The notes under the pieces are model-generated. The model did not search any database, was not told the DNA's origin, and saw only the letters and a list, made by a program, of their open reading frames with translations. This document shows positions 5,575 to 13,623 of a stretch of DNA of 16,031 nucleotides, in pieces. A program made the translations under genes and the position numbers. Every line of letters begins with the position of its first letter. The stretch's first letter is position 1. The stretch comes from Eggerthellaceae bacterium (GTDB taxonomy: Bacteria > Actinomycetota > Coriobacteriia > Coriobacteriales > Eggerthellaceae): NCBI GenBank assembly GCA_900754955.1, contig CAAEEV010000145.1, forward strand, positions 1-16,031, written 5' to 3'.

Positions 5575-7062
5575 ATGAGCAAGACATGTGCGGAGCTCTT
5601 CGAAGGGCTCGAATGCACCATCATCGGCAACCCGAACGAGTTGGTGGAAGGGCTTGCCTATCGCAGCGATCGCGTGAATCCCGGCGACGTCTTCTTCTGC
5701 ATCGTCGGCTTCTCCGTCGACGGCCACTCGTTTGCCCAGGACGCCATCAACCGCGGCGCGAAGGTGCTCGTGGTCGAGCGGAAGATCTACCTCGCCGACG
5801 CCACCGACGTGACCGAGGTGGTGGTCTCTGACAGCCGCAAGGCCATGGCGCATGCGGCCGCCGCGTTCTACGACGAGCCGTCGCGCGCGTTCCAGCTCGT
5901 CGGCGTGACGGGTACGAACGGCAAGACCACGACCACGTACCTCGTTGAGCACATCGCCCGCGTGGCGGGCAAGCGCACGGGCGTCATCGGCACCGTGGGC
6001 ATCCAGATCGGAGACGAGCACCGCAAGTCCGAGCACACCACGCCCGAGTCGCCCGACCTGCAGCAGATGTTCGCGCAGATGCGCGACGCGCGCTGCGACG
6101 TGGTGGCGATGGAGGTGAGCTCGCACGCGCTCGACCTCGAGCGCACGTGGGGCACCGCGTTCGCCGTCACGGCGTTCACAAACCTCACGCAGGACCACCT
6201 CGACTACCACAAGACCTTCGACGCCTACTTCGAGGCCAAGGCGCTCCTGTTCTCGCGTGACTACCCCGCGCGTCGCGTCATCAACGTGAACGACAAGTGG
6301 GGCCGCGAGCTGCTGCGCCGCTGCACCGCTAACGGCGACAGCGTCATCACGACGGGCTTCGATGCCTCGGCCCAGATCCATCCCGTCGAGGTTTCCTACG
6401 ATGCCGCGCACACCGACGTGACGCTCGAGGTGCGCGGGACGCGCTACACGTTCTCGTATCCGCTCGTGGGCCGCTTCAACGTGGAGAACGTTATGACCGC
6501 GTTCGGCATCGGCCTGCAGCTCGGCATCTCCGCCGAGGCGATCGTCGCGGCGCTCATCGACGTTCCCGCGGTGCCGGGGCGTCTCGAGCGCGTGAAGGCC
6601 GCGCATGACGGCGGAGTGTCGGTGTACGTCGACTACGCGCACACTCCCGATGCGCTCACGAAGGCCATCGGCTCGGTGAAGGCGCTCTCGAAGCGTCGCA
6701 CCATCGTGGTGTTCGGCTGCGGCGGCAACCGCGACGCCGGCAAGCGCCCCATCATGGGCCGTGCCGCGCTCGACGCCGACTTCGCCGTGGTGACGAGCGA
6801 CAATCCGCGTCATGAGGACCCGCTCGCCATCATCGACGACATCGTCGGCGGCATGGGCGGCGGCGAGGATCGCTTCGAGGTCGTGCCCGACCGCCGCAGC
6901 GCCATCGCGCGCGCCATTGCGCTCGCGGAGCCTGGCGACTGCGTGCTCGTGGCCGGCAAGGGGCATGAGGACTATCAGCTCGTCGGCGACGAGGTGCTCT
7001 CCTTCGACGACCGCATCGTGGCCGCCGAGGAACTCGAGCGCGCGAACGGGGGCGGCGAGTAG
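5575..7062 (+). CDS. murE: UDP-MurNAc-L-alanyl-D-glutamate--2,6-diaminopimelate ligase MurE
   Basis: MurE is the cytoplasmic ATP-dependent ligase that adds the third residue of the peptidoglycan stem peptide. The product has 495 residues, normal for the family. The ATP-binding loop GVTGTNGKTTT is at 110-120. The lysine that is carbamylated in Mur ligases is probably Lys222 in EAKALLF. YVDYAHTPD is at 351-359. DNPR at 409-412 is the known specificity motif for meso-diaminopimelate, rather than the motif of lysine-adding enzymes, so the wall is predicted to contain meso-DAP. I chose ATG 5575, with GAGG at 5562-5565 upstream, over the GTG at 5560 that overlaps the ftsI stop. The next gene, murF, begins directly after the stop codon. 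Confidence 0.96.
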   Translation: MSKTCAELFEGLECTIIGNPNELVEGLAYRSDRVNPGDVFFCIVGFSVDGHSFAQDAINRGAKVLVVERKIYLADATDVTEVVVSDSRKAMAHAAAAFYDEPSRAFQLVGVTGTNGKTTTTYLVEHIARVAGKRTGVIGTVGIQIGDEHRKSEHTTPESPDLQQMFAQMRDARCDVVAMEVSSHALDLERTWGTAFAVTAFTNLTQDHLDYHKTFDAYFEAKALLFSRDYPARRVINVNDKWGRELLRRCTANGDSVITTGFDASAQIHPVEVSYDAAHTDVTLEVRGTRYTFSYPLVGRFNVENVMTAFGIGLQLGISAEAIVAALIDVPAVPGRLERVKAAHDGGVSVYVDYAHTPDALTKAIGSVKALSKRRTIVVFGCGGNRDAGKRPIMGRAALDADFAVVTSDNPRHEDPLAIIDDIVGGMGGGEDRFEVVPDRRSAIARAIALAEPGDCVLVAGKGHEDYQLVGDEVLSFDDRIVAAEELERANGGGE

Positions 7063-8568
7063 ATGCGCCTCAACGTCAAGCAGATCCTGTTTTACACGGG
7101 CGGCCGCTACCTCGTCGAGCCGATCGACGCCGGCGAGCTGCTCCAGGGCATCTCGTGGGACTCGCGCGAGATCGAGGCGGGCTGCCTCTACGTGGCCCTG
7201 CCGGGTGAGCGCGTCGACGGCCACGCCTACGTGGGCGCGGCGCTGCGCGCCGGTGCGCGTGCGGCCCTCGTGACCGACCGTCCCGACGACGCCGCGATGC
7301 TGCTCGCCCGCGAAATGGGCGCGGCGATCATCGAGGTGCCCAACACGGCGCACGCCATCACCGACATCGCGCGCGAATGGCGCCACCACCTCAAGGGCCG
7401 TGTGATCGGCCTCACGGGTTCCACGGGCAAGACCACCACGAAGAACCTCGTGCGCGACGTGGTCGCCGCGGCGCACTCCGTCGTTGCCACGAAGGCGAAC
7501 CAGAACAACGAGCTCGGCGTGCCCAAGACGCTGCTCTCCGCCGATCCCGAGACCGAGGTCGTCGTGGTCGAGATGGGCATGCGCGGTCGCGGGCAGATCG
7601 AGGAGCTGTGCGGATTCGTGCGTCCCGACTGGGGCGTGATCACCAACATCGGCGAGAGCCACATCGAGCTTCTGGGCAGCCGCGAGAACATCGCGCGCGC
7701 CAAGGCCGAGCTGCTCGCCGCGCTTCCCGCCGCCGGCGTGGCGATTCTCAACGCCGACGACGACATGACGCCTTTCGTCTGGGAGCTGTCGGGTCTTGAG
7801 GACCGCGGCGGCGCGCTCGTGTGCTTCGACGGATCGGGGGACGCGCATCCGCTGCCGGCAGCTGCCGACGACGAGGACGCGCTTTCCGTCGCGGCTGCGG
7901 TGTGGGCCGAAGACGTGAGCCTCGACGACCAGGGGCGCCCGCGCTTCACGCTGTGCGCGTGCGGCTTCGACGCGCCTGCGGGCGCGGATGAGGCGTGCAA
8001 GACGCACCGCGTCGCCTGCGCGCTCAACCTGCGCGGCATGCACAACGTGGCCAACGCGTGCGCTGCCGCCGCGGTCGGCTGCCGTCTCGGCATGAGCCTT
8101 GAGCTCGTGGCAGAAGCGCTCGCCGAGGCCGAAGCCGAGGCAGGCCGCCAGGAGGTGCTCCAGGCGCGCGGCGGCTTCACCGTGGTGAACGACGCCTACA
8201 ACGCCAATCCCGACTCGATGCGCGCGTCGCTCAAGACGTTCTGCGCGCTCGCGGTTCCGGGGAAGCGCATCGCCGTGCTCGGCGACATGGGCGAGCTGGG
8301 CGACTACGCGCCCGCCTGCCACGCGGGCATCGGCGAGCTCGCGGCAACGCTGCCGCTCGACCGTCTCGTCTGCGGGGGCGAGCTCGCGTCGATCATCGCC
8401 GACGCCGCCGAAAAGGCCGGCATGGACCCGCACCGCATCGTGCGCGCTACGGCGCTGTCCGAGGTGCTGGGAGATCTTGACGTCTGCGTCGAGCCGGGAG
8501 ACGCGGTGCTCGTGAAGGCATCGCATTTCATGGGGCTCGAGCGCGTGGTCGAAGGGCTGGTTAACTGA
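7063..8568 (+). CDS. murF: UDP-MurNAc-tripeptide--D-alanyl-D-alanine ligase MurF
   Basis: MurF adds D-Ala-D-Ala to the UDP-MurNAc-tripeptide, completing the pentapeptide precursor in the cytoplasm. At 501 residues it is slightly longer than many homologues. The N-terminal substrate domain includes DSREIEAGCLYVALPG. The ATP loop GLTGSTGKTTTKN starts at residue 116. Next come ANQNNELGVP, EMGMRGRGQIEEL, NIGESHIELLGS and, in the C-terminal domain, NDAYNANPDSM, all MurF signatures. An acidic, Ala-rich insert lies in the middle (around AAADDEDALSVAAAVWAED), and an AEAEAEAG run follows later. The ATG at 7063 abuts the murE stop codon, and the murF TGA shares its last base with the mraY ATG. Tight translational coupling with both neighbours is therefore likely. 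Confidence 0.96.
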   Translation: MRLNVKQILFYTGGRYLVEPIDAGELLQGISWDSREIEAGCLYVALPGERVDGHAYVGAALRAGARAALVTDRPDDAAMLLAREMGAAIIEVPNTAHAITDIAREWRHHLKGRVIGLTGSTGKTTTKNLVRDVVAAAHSVVATKANQNNELGVPKTLLSADPETEVVVVEMGMRGRGQIEELCGFVRPDWGVITNIGESHIELLGSRENIARAKAELLAALPAAGVAILNADDDMTPFVWELSGLEDRGGALVCFDGSGDAHPLPAAADDEDALSVAAAVWAEDVSLDDQGRPRFTLCACGFDAPAGADEACKTHRVACALNLRGMHNVANACAAAAVGCRLGMSLELVAEALAEAEAEAGRQEVLQARGGFTVVNDAYNANPDSMRASLKTFCALAVPGKRIAVLGDMGELGDYAPACHAGIGELAATLPLDRLVCGGELASIIADAAEKAGMDPHRIVRATALSEVLGDLDVCVEPGDAVLVKASHFMGLERVVEGLVN

Positions 8569-9614
8569 TGTTCAACTTCTTTGCGCACTATCCGACGTTT
8601 CTCGTGTTCCTTGCGATTGTACTCGGTCTCGTGTTCACGATCGCGTTCATGCCGGCGTGGATTCGTTTCCTCAAGTCGAGCCACATCGGCCAGCCGGTCC
8701 GCGCTGACGGTCCGCAGAGCCACCTCGTGAAGCAGGGCACGCCCACCATGGGCGGCGTCATCATGCTCATCGCCGTGATCATCACCTCGCTGCTCATCGG
8801 CGCGCCCGCGCCCGAGACGTTCCTGCTGCTCGGCGCCACGGTGCTCACCGGCGTGCTCGGCCTCATCGACGACGGCTCGAAGGTGGCGCATGAGCGCTCG
8901 CTCGGCCTCACGCCCAAGGCGAAGCTCGTCGGGCAGTTCCTCATCGCCGGCGTGTTCGTCATCGCCGCCATCAACATCCTCCACGTCGAGCCGACGGTCG
9001 AGATCCCGTTCGTGTACACGTTCGACCTCGGCGTGCTCACCACCGTGGTGCCCATCGGCGACGGCATCACCATCCCGTGGCTCTACCTCATCTTCGCGAT
9101 GATCCTGCTCGTGGGCTTGTGCAACGCCGTCAACCTCACCGACGGCCTCGATGGCCTCGCGGCGGGCACGGTCATGATCGTCATGATCGTCATGGCGGCC
9201 ATCGCGTACCGCTCCGACATGCTCGGGCCGTCGATCTTCGCGGCGGCGCTCGCGGGCGCGTGCATCGGCTTTCTCTGGTTCAACTCGTTCCCGGCCGACA
9301 TCTTCATGGGCGACACCGGCTCGCTCGCGCTCGGCATGGCGCTCGGCTGCCTCGCCGTGGTGACGAAGACCGAGTTCGTCGTGCTCATCATCGGCGGTCT
9401 GTTCGTTGCCGAGGCGCTGTCGGTCATGATCCAGGTCGCCTACTTCAAGAAGACGAAGAAGCGCATCTTTCTCATGGCGCCGCTGCATCATCATTTCGAG
9501 AAGAAGGGCTGGAGCGAGACGAAGGTCGTCGTGCGCTTCTGGATCGTCTCCGGCGTGCTCGCCGCCTGCGGGTTTGTCCTGTATTTCTCCGAGTCCCTGA
9601 TACCGGTGATGTAA
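8568..9614 (+). CDS. mraY: Phospho-N-acetylmuramoyl-pentapeptide transferase MraY
   Basis: MraY is an integral membrane enzyme that transfers phospho-MurNAc-pentapeptide to undecaprenyl phosphate, forming lipid I. The 348-residue product has about ten hydrophobic segments, as expected. Family motifs are present: KQGTPTMGG (55-63), the Asp pair of LIDDGSK (Asp101, Asp102), NAVNLTDGLDGLA (186-198), FMGDTGSLA with Asp249, and PLHHHFEKKGW containing the HHH motif (307-309). These include the Mg-binding and catalytic aspartates known for the family. The start ATG overlaps the murF stop by one base (TGATG), with GAAGGG at 8551-8556 as ribosome binding site. The murD ATG follows the stop directly. 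Confidence 0.97.
   Translation: MFNFFAHYPTFLVFLAIVLGLVFTIAFMPAWIRFLKSSHIGQPVRADGPQSHLVKQGTPTMGGVIMLIAVIITSLLIGAPAPETFLLLGATVLTGVLGLIDDGSKVAHERSLGLTPKAKLVGQFLIAGVFVIAAINILHVEPTVEIPFVYTFDLGVLTTVVPIGDGITIPWLYLIFAMILLVGLCNAVNLTDGLDGLAAGTVMIVMIVMAAIAYRSDMLGPSIFAAALAGACIGFLWFNSFPADIFMGDTGSLALGMALGCLAVVTKTEFVVLIIGGLFVAEALSVMIQVAYFKKTKKRIFLMAPLHHHFEKKGWSETKVVVRFWIVSGVLAACGFVLYFSESLIPVM
9171..9194 (+). repeat. Short in-frame tandem repeat in mraY (9-base unit)
   Basis: The unit GTCATGATC occurs twice, followed by a partial third copy GTCATG. It is in frame and encodes VMIVMIVM (residues 202-209) inside a predicted membrane helix. The unit length is three codons, so changes in copy number would keep the frame. 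It may be no more than a consequence of hydrophobic codon use. Confidence 0.6.
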
Positions 9615-11102
9615 ATGACTGAAACGACGTTGCTTGCGGGCCGCATCTGCGCGCCCGCCTCTCTCGGCCGCGTGCTCGTGCTCGGCCTCGGCGTGAGCGG
9701 CATGGCCGTGGCACGCTATCTGCTGCCGCTTCTCGGCTCGCGCGTCGAGACGCTTACGGTCGCCACGGGTGCGGCCGATGCCGAGGCGCGCGCATGGGCC
9801 GACGAGGCGCGTGCGCAGGGCGCGGTGGTGCTGTTCGACCACGAGACGGTCGAGGGCTCCTACGATCTGTGCATCGCAAGCCCCGGCATCTCCCAGTTCT
9901 CCGATTTCTATCGCAGCGCTGAGCGCGCATGCGGCGAGGTGATCAGCGAGGTCGAGTTCGCGTGGCGCGAGAGCGCCGCCGATGCGCGCTGGATCGCCAT
10001 CACGGGAACGAACGGCAAGACCACCACCACGGCGCTCACCGCCCATCTGCTGCGTGCTGCGGGGCTCGACGCCTGCGCGGTGGGCAACATCGGCGACACG
10101 TGCATCGACGCCGTCGCGAAGGGTGCGGCGCAGGTATATGTGGCCGAGTGCTCGTCCTATCAGCTCGCGTCTACGAAGCGCTTCGCGCCCGATGCGGCGG
10201 TGGTGCTCAACATCAAGCCCGACCACCTCAGTTGGCACCACTCGCATGAGAATTACGCCGCGGCGAAGTGGAAGATCCTCGCCAACCTGGCAACGCGCCC
10301 GCATGCGACGGCCGTCCTCAACGCCTCCGACGACGAGGTGCGCGCGAAGGTGCGCGAGCTCAAAGCGCTCACGCCCGCAGAGCGCAGCTTCGCCTACCTG
10401 CCGATCGGCACGGCCGCCGGCATCGAGGGCGACATGCGCGCGGCGTGCGGCAGCGACAACGCGGCCTTCGTCGGTGCCGACGGCATGATGCGCGTGGCGC
10501 TCGACGGCGTCGAGGTCGATCTTGTGCGCACCGATGAACTTCAGATCAAGGGCACCCACAACGTGGTGAACGCCCTCGCCGCAGCGGCGGCCTGCCTCGC
10601 CGTGGGCGCCGACGCGGACGGCGTGCGCGCGGGGCTGCGCTCGTTCACCGCGCTCGAGCATCGCATCGAGCCTGCGGGTACGGTGGCAGGTGTGGCCTGC
10701 TACAACGACTCGAAGGCAACCAACGTCGACGCCGTCCTCGCGGCCATCACCGCGTTCGGCGCCGTGAAGCCCATCATCATGCTCGGCGGTCGCGACAAGG
10801 GAACCGATCTCGCGCCGCTCGTCGAGGCGTGCCGCGCGCACGCCAAGGCGGTCGTGTGCTTCGGCGAGTCGCTTCCGCGCTTTCTGCCGGCGTTCGAGCC
10901 GCTCGCGCAGGACGGCGTGCCGGTTGCGCGCGCCGAGCATCTGCCCGACGCCTTTGAGACCGCCCTCGGCCTCGCCAAGGCGGGCGATGTTGTGCTGCTG
11001 TCGCCGGCGTGCGCGTCCTTCGACGAGTTCTCCTGCTTCGAGGAGCGCGGCCGCGTGTTCAAGGCGCTCGTCGCCGCCCACGCCGCCCGCGCGGCGCAGT
11101 AG
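9615..11102 (+). CDS. murD: UDP-MurNAc-L-alanine--D-glutamate ligase MurD
   Basis: MurD adds D-glutamate to UDP-MurNAc-L-alanine in the cytoplasm, using ATP. The product is 495 residues, somewhat longer than the E. coli enzyme (about 438). The N-terminal Rossmann-like domain begins with VLVLGLGVSGMAVARYL (20-36). The ATP loop ITGTNGKTTTT is at 129-139. ECSSYQL (178-184), NIKPDHLSWH (199-208), a likely carbamylated Lys in YAAAKWKIL (214-222), YNDSKATN (363-370), LGGRDKGTD (390-398) and SPACASFDEF (463-472) are all MurD signatures. ATG 9615 follows the mraY TAA with no gap. No clear ribosome binding site is visible, so coupling to mraY translation is probable. The ftsW gene follows after 14 bases. 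Confidence 0.96.
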   Translation: MTETTLLAGRICAPASLGRVLVLGLGVSGMAVARYLLPLLGSRVETLTVATGAADAEARAWADEARAQGAVVLFDHETVEGSYDLCIASPGISQFSDFYRSAERACGEVISEVEFAWRESAADARWIAITGTNGKTTTTALTAHLLRAAGLDACAVGNIGDTCIDAVAKGAAQVYVAECSSYQLASTKRFAPDAAVVLNIKPDHLSWHHSHENYAAAKWKILANLATRPHATAVLNASDDEVRAKVRELKALTPAERSFAYLPIGTAAGIEGDMRAACGSDNAAFVGADGMMRVALDGVEVDLVRTDELQIKGTHNVVNALAAAAACLAVGADADGVRAGLRSFTALEHRIEPAGTVAGVACYNDSKATNVDAVLAAITAFGAVKPIIMLGGRDKGTDLAPLVEACRAHAKAVVCFGESLPRFLPAFEPLAQDGVPVARAEHLPDAFETALGLAKAGDVVLLSPACASFDEFSCFEERGRVFKALVAAHAARAAQ

Positions 11103-11116
11103 GGGAGGGGTGCGTT

Positions 11117-12442
11117 TTGCCCCGTTTGAGCCAAGCGGTGTCTGATGTGAGGACGGCCCGGACCCTCCTCATCATCGCGGTGTGCGCGCTGGTGGTGATC
11201 GGCCTGCTCATGGTGTACTCGGCCTCCTACGCCAACCTCATCAACGAGGAGTCGTCGGCTTCGAGCGAAGCGGTGAGCCAGGTGGTTTATGCGCTTGTGG
11301 GCATCGTCGGCGCACTTATCCTCTGGAAGGTGCTGCCGTACCGCGTCTGGCAGGGGCCGCTCGTGTGGGTCGTCTGGGGCGTGTCGCTCGTGCTGCTCGT
11401 CCTCACGCTCGTCATGGGCTCGACGGACTACGGCGCGCAGCGCTGGCTCAGGCTCGGGCCGGTGGGCCTGCAGCCCTCTGAGTTCGCCAAGGTGGCGTTT
11501 CTACTCATGGCGGTGCGCATCATGTACCAGTACCGCGCCGGCGACATCGAGCTGCGCGCCGCACTCGTGCAGGCGGTCCTGTTCGTGCTCATCCCGCTCG
11601 CGTTCATGTACCGCTCGCAGTCCGACCTCGGCACCACGCTCATCTGTGCGGTGGGCGTGCTCGCCGTGATGTGGCTCGGCGGCGTTTCCTCGCGTATCCT
11701 CGGCGTCATCCTTGGCGCCGGCGTGATCTTCGTGCTGTTCGCCATCTTCGGCACCGGCTACCGCAGCGACCGCCTCGTGTATCTCGATCCGTGGAACGAC
11801 GGCGAGGACGGCTACGGCGCGGGCTACAACATCATCCGCTCGTACTATGCGCTCGCCGAAGGCGGTATCTTCGGCGTGGGGCTCGGCAACGGCCACGAGA
11901 AGTTCCAGTACCTCTTCGCCTCGGAGAGCGACTTCATCTTCGCGGTCATCGGTGAGGAGCTCGGCATGGTGGGCGCTCTGCTCGTCATCGGGCTCTTCCT
12001 CGTCGTGCTCGTCATGGGGCTGCGCATCGCAACCGCCGCCGCCGACGAGTACGGCGCGATGATGGCGGGCGGATTCACGATCATGCTCGTGTTCCAGGCG
12101 TTCCTCAACATCGGCTGCGCCATCGGCGTGTTCCCCACGACGGGCAAGCCGCTGCCGTTCATCTCGGCAGGCGGCACCTCGCTTGTCATCTCGCTCGCGA
12201 TGGTCGGGTTTATCCTGTCGGTGTCGGAAGGCGCCGCGGAGCCGAACGTCTACGAACGCCGCCGCGCCGATCTGCGCATCATCCGCGCCGATCGAGGCGA
12301 CGAGGCGCCGGCGCGCCGGTCGTCGGGGCTTTCGGAGCGCACGCGCACCCGTGCGCGCCGCAGCGAATTCTCATCGCGTCGGACGGATTACCCGTCGGCG
12401 CGCATCGTGCGGTTCGAGTCACCGCGCGGTTCAAGGAGGTAG
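11117..12442 (+). CDS. ftsW: Septal peptidoglycan glycosyltransferase FtsW (SEDS family)
   Basis: FtsW is a multi-pass membrane enzyme that polymerises lipid II at the septum together with FtsI. The 441-residue product shows about ten hydrophobic segments and SEDS motifs: GAQRWLRLGPVGLQPSEFAK (106-125), SQSDLGT (167-173), DGYGAGYNIIRS (231-242, in the large extracellular loop that holds the essential Asp in this family), GVGLGNG, ESDFIFAVIGEELG (270-283) and PLPFISAGGTSL (345-356). A basic, disordered cytoplasmic tail (about 377-441) follows. I chose the TTG at 11117, because GGGGAGGGG (11102-11110) sits six bases upstream. The open frame extends further 5' but only inside murD. Later GTG codons at 11138 and 11147 are less well placed. 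Its position between murD and murG is canonical. Confidence 0.93.
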   Translation: MPRLSQAVSDVRTARTLLIIAVCALVVIGLLMVYSASYANLINEESSASSEAVSQVVYALVGIVGALILWKVLPYRVWQGPLVWVVWGVSLVLLVLTLVMGSTDYGAQRWLRLGPVGLQPSEFAKVAFLLMAVRIMYQYRAGDIELRAALVQAVLFVLIPLAFMYRSQSDLGTTLICAVGVLAVMWLGGVSSRILGVILGAGVIFVLFAIFGTGYRSDRLVYLDPWNDGEDGYGAGYNIIRSYYALAEGGIFGVGLGNGHEKFQYLFASESDFIFAVIGEELGMVGALLVIGLFLVVLVMGLRIATAAADEYGAMMAGGFTIMLVFQAFLNIGCAIGVFPTTGKPLPFISAGGTSLVISLAMVGFILSVSEGAAEPNVYERRRADLRIIRADRGDEAPARRSSGLSERTRTRARRSEFSSRRTDYPSARIVRFESPRGSRR

Positions 12443-12448
12443 ATCACT

Positions 12449-13546
12449 ATGCTGGCAGTGTTGTCGGGCGGCGGGACCGCCGGTCACATCAACCCTGCGC
12501 TCGCCCTTGCGGACGTGCTGTCCGACCGCGGGTGCGACGTGCGCTTCGCCGGCACCCCGCGCGGCGTCGAGGCGCGCCTTGTGCCCGCGGCGGGCGTGCC
12601 GTTCACGGCGTTCGAAGCGTCGGGCTTCAACCGCAACCACCCGACGACCATCGTCTCGGGCGTGGCGAAGATCGCGAAGAGCACGAAGGCCGCCAAGAAG
12701 TGGTTTCGTGAGATCGGGCCCGACGTGGTGGTCGGCTTCGGCGGCTACGTGTCCATCCCTGTGGCGCGTGCGGCCGAGAGCATGGGCATTCCCGTGGTGG
12801 TCCACGAGCAGAACTCGGTGATGGGCATGGCGAACCGCTACCTCGCGAAGCGCGCGGCGGCGGTGTGCGTCACCTACGAGGGCACGGCCGACGGCGTGTG
12901 CGATCCGCGGATCGCACACGTGACGGGCAATCCCGTGCGCGCCTCGGTGCTCGCCGCCCGCCGCGAGGAGGGTCGCGCGATGCTCGGCATTCCCGACGAG
13001 GCGCGCATGCTGCTCGTGTTTGGCGGCAGCCTCGGCGCGCGCCACATCAACGAGGCCGTGGCCGCGCTCAAAGACGAGCTGCTCTCCCGCCCCGATGTGC
13101 ACGTGGTGCACATCACGGGTCCGAAGGAGCTCGACGCGGTCACCGAGGCGCTCGCGCTCACCGAAGAGGAGGCGCAGCGCTGGCACCTCATGGGGTACCA
13201 GGACCGCATGGGCGAGACGCTTGCGGCGGCTGACGCCATCGTGTCGCGCGCTGGGGCCACCTCGCTTGCCGAGATTTCGGCGCGCGCCATCCCCGCCCTG
13301 CTCATCCCGTTCCCCTACGCGACCGAAGATCACCAGACCACCAACGCGCGCGCGTACGTGGAGGCGGGCTGCGCCTACATGCTCCCCGACGCCGAGGTGA
13401 TGGGGGACGAGTTCAGGGCCAAGGTGCTCGCGCTCGTCGACGACGCCGACGTGCGCGCCGCCATGAGCGCGGCCGCCCGCGCCCGCAAGACCGCCGACGC
13501 CGCGGCGAATTTGGCAGATGTTGTGATGGCGGCGGCGCGGGCGTAG
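12449..13546 (+). CDS. murG: UDP-N-acetylglucosamine--undecaprenyl-PP-MurNAc-pentapeptide transferase MurG
   Basis: MurG is a membrane-associated family 28 glycosyltransferase that adds GlcNAc to lipid I to give lipid II. The product has 365 residues, a usual length. The N-terminal glycine loop GGGTAGHINPAL (7-18), a second glycine loop GFGGYVSIP (96-104), HEQNSVMGMANR (119-130), FGGSLGARHIN (191-201), SRAGATSLAEI (266-276) and the donor-site stretch PYATEDHQTTNA (289-300) are all visible. The ribosome binding site AAGGAGG (12433-12439) lies in the last codons of ftsW, nine to ten bases before the ATG, and is close to ideal. A perfect 26-base palindrome lies across codons 149-158. The murC gene follows after 77 bases, the longest gap in the cluster after mraZ. 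Confidence 0.96.
   Translation: MLAVLSGGGTAGHINPALALADVLSDRGCDVRFAGTPRGVEARLVPAAGVPFTAFEASGFNRNHPTTIVSGVAKIAKSTKAAKKWFREIGPDVVVGFGGYVSIPVARAAESMGIPVVVHEQNSVMGMANRYLAKRAAAVCVTYEGTADGVCDPRIAHVTGNPVRASVLAARREEGRAMLGIPDEARMLLVFGGSLGARHINEAVAALKDELLSRPDVHVVHITGPKELDAVTEALALTEEEAQRWHLMGYQDRMGETLAAADAIVSRAGATSLAEISARAIPALLIPFPYATEDHQTTNARAYVEAGCAYMLPDAEVMGDEFRAKVLALVDDADVRAAMSAAARARKTADAAANLADVVMAAARA
12895..12920. repeat. Perfect 26-base palindrome inside murG
   Basis: The left arm is CGTGTGCGATCCG (12895-12907) and the right arm is its exact reverse complement (12908-12920), with no spacer. It contains two GATC sites around a central CCGCGG. It encodes GVCDPRIAHV within MurG, between the acceptor-side motif HEQN and the linker, where residues are not strongly constrained. 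A perfect 13-base arm is far longer than the 10-12 base palindromes seen elsewhere in this window. Possible roles are a protein-binding site, an mRNA hairpin or a chance match. Confidence 0.75.
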
Positions 13547-13553
13547 CGGCGCA

Positions 13554-13594
13554 TATACAATAGCTCGGCGCCGGCGGCGGTAAGACGCCGACGG
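13554..13594 (+). promoter_or_regulatory. Candidate -10 box and leader hairpin upstream of murC
   Basis: The murG-murC gap (13547-13623) contains TATACAAT at 13554-13561, with TACAAT (13556-13561) as a possible -10 box. No convincing -35 box is at the right distance. Just downstream, CCGGCGGCG (13571-13579) pairs with CGCCGACGG (13586-13594) with one mismatch around a short loop. The hairpin would be at the very 5' end of a message started here, or would be a read-through structure in the operon transcript. It has no U tract, so a terminator is unlikely. Confidence 0.35.
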
Positions 13595-13623
13595 CAGGGC
13601 ACGTTGAGGGAGGCTGGCTTTCC

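Noticed and set aside
5482..8526. Very long minus-strand open frame (over 1000 codons) opposite murE and murF
   Set aside because: It is a shadow of GC-rich codon use on the plus strand. The plus-strand genes have full catalytic motifs, whereas the antisense translation is a low-complexity mix of Arg, Ala, His, Asp and Val with no recognisable domain.
8304..11081. Long minus-strand open frame (about 925 codons) opposite mraY and murD
   Set aside because: Same cause. The composition is dominated by His, Arg, Glu, Asp and Ala, and it spans the junctions of several well-supported genes.
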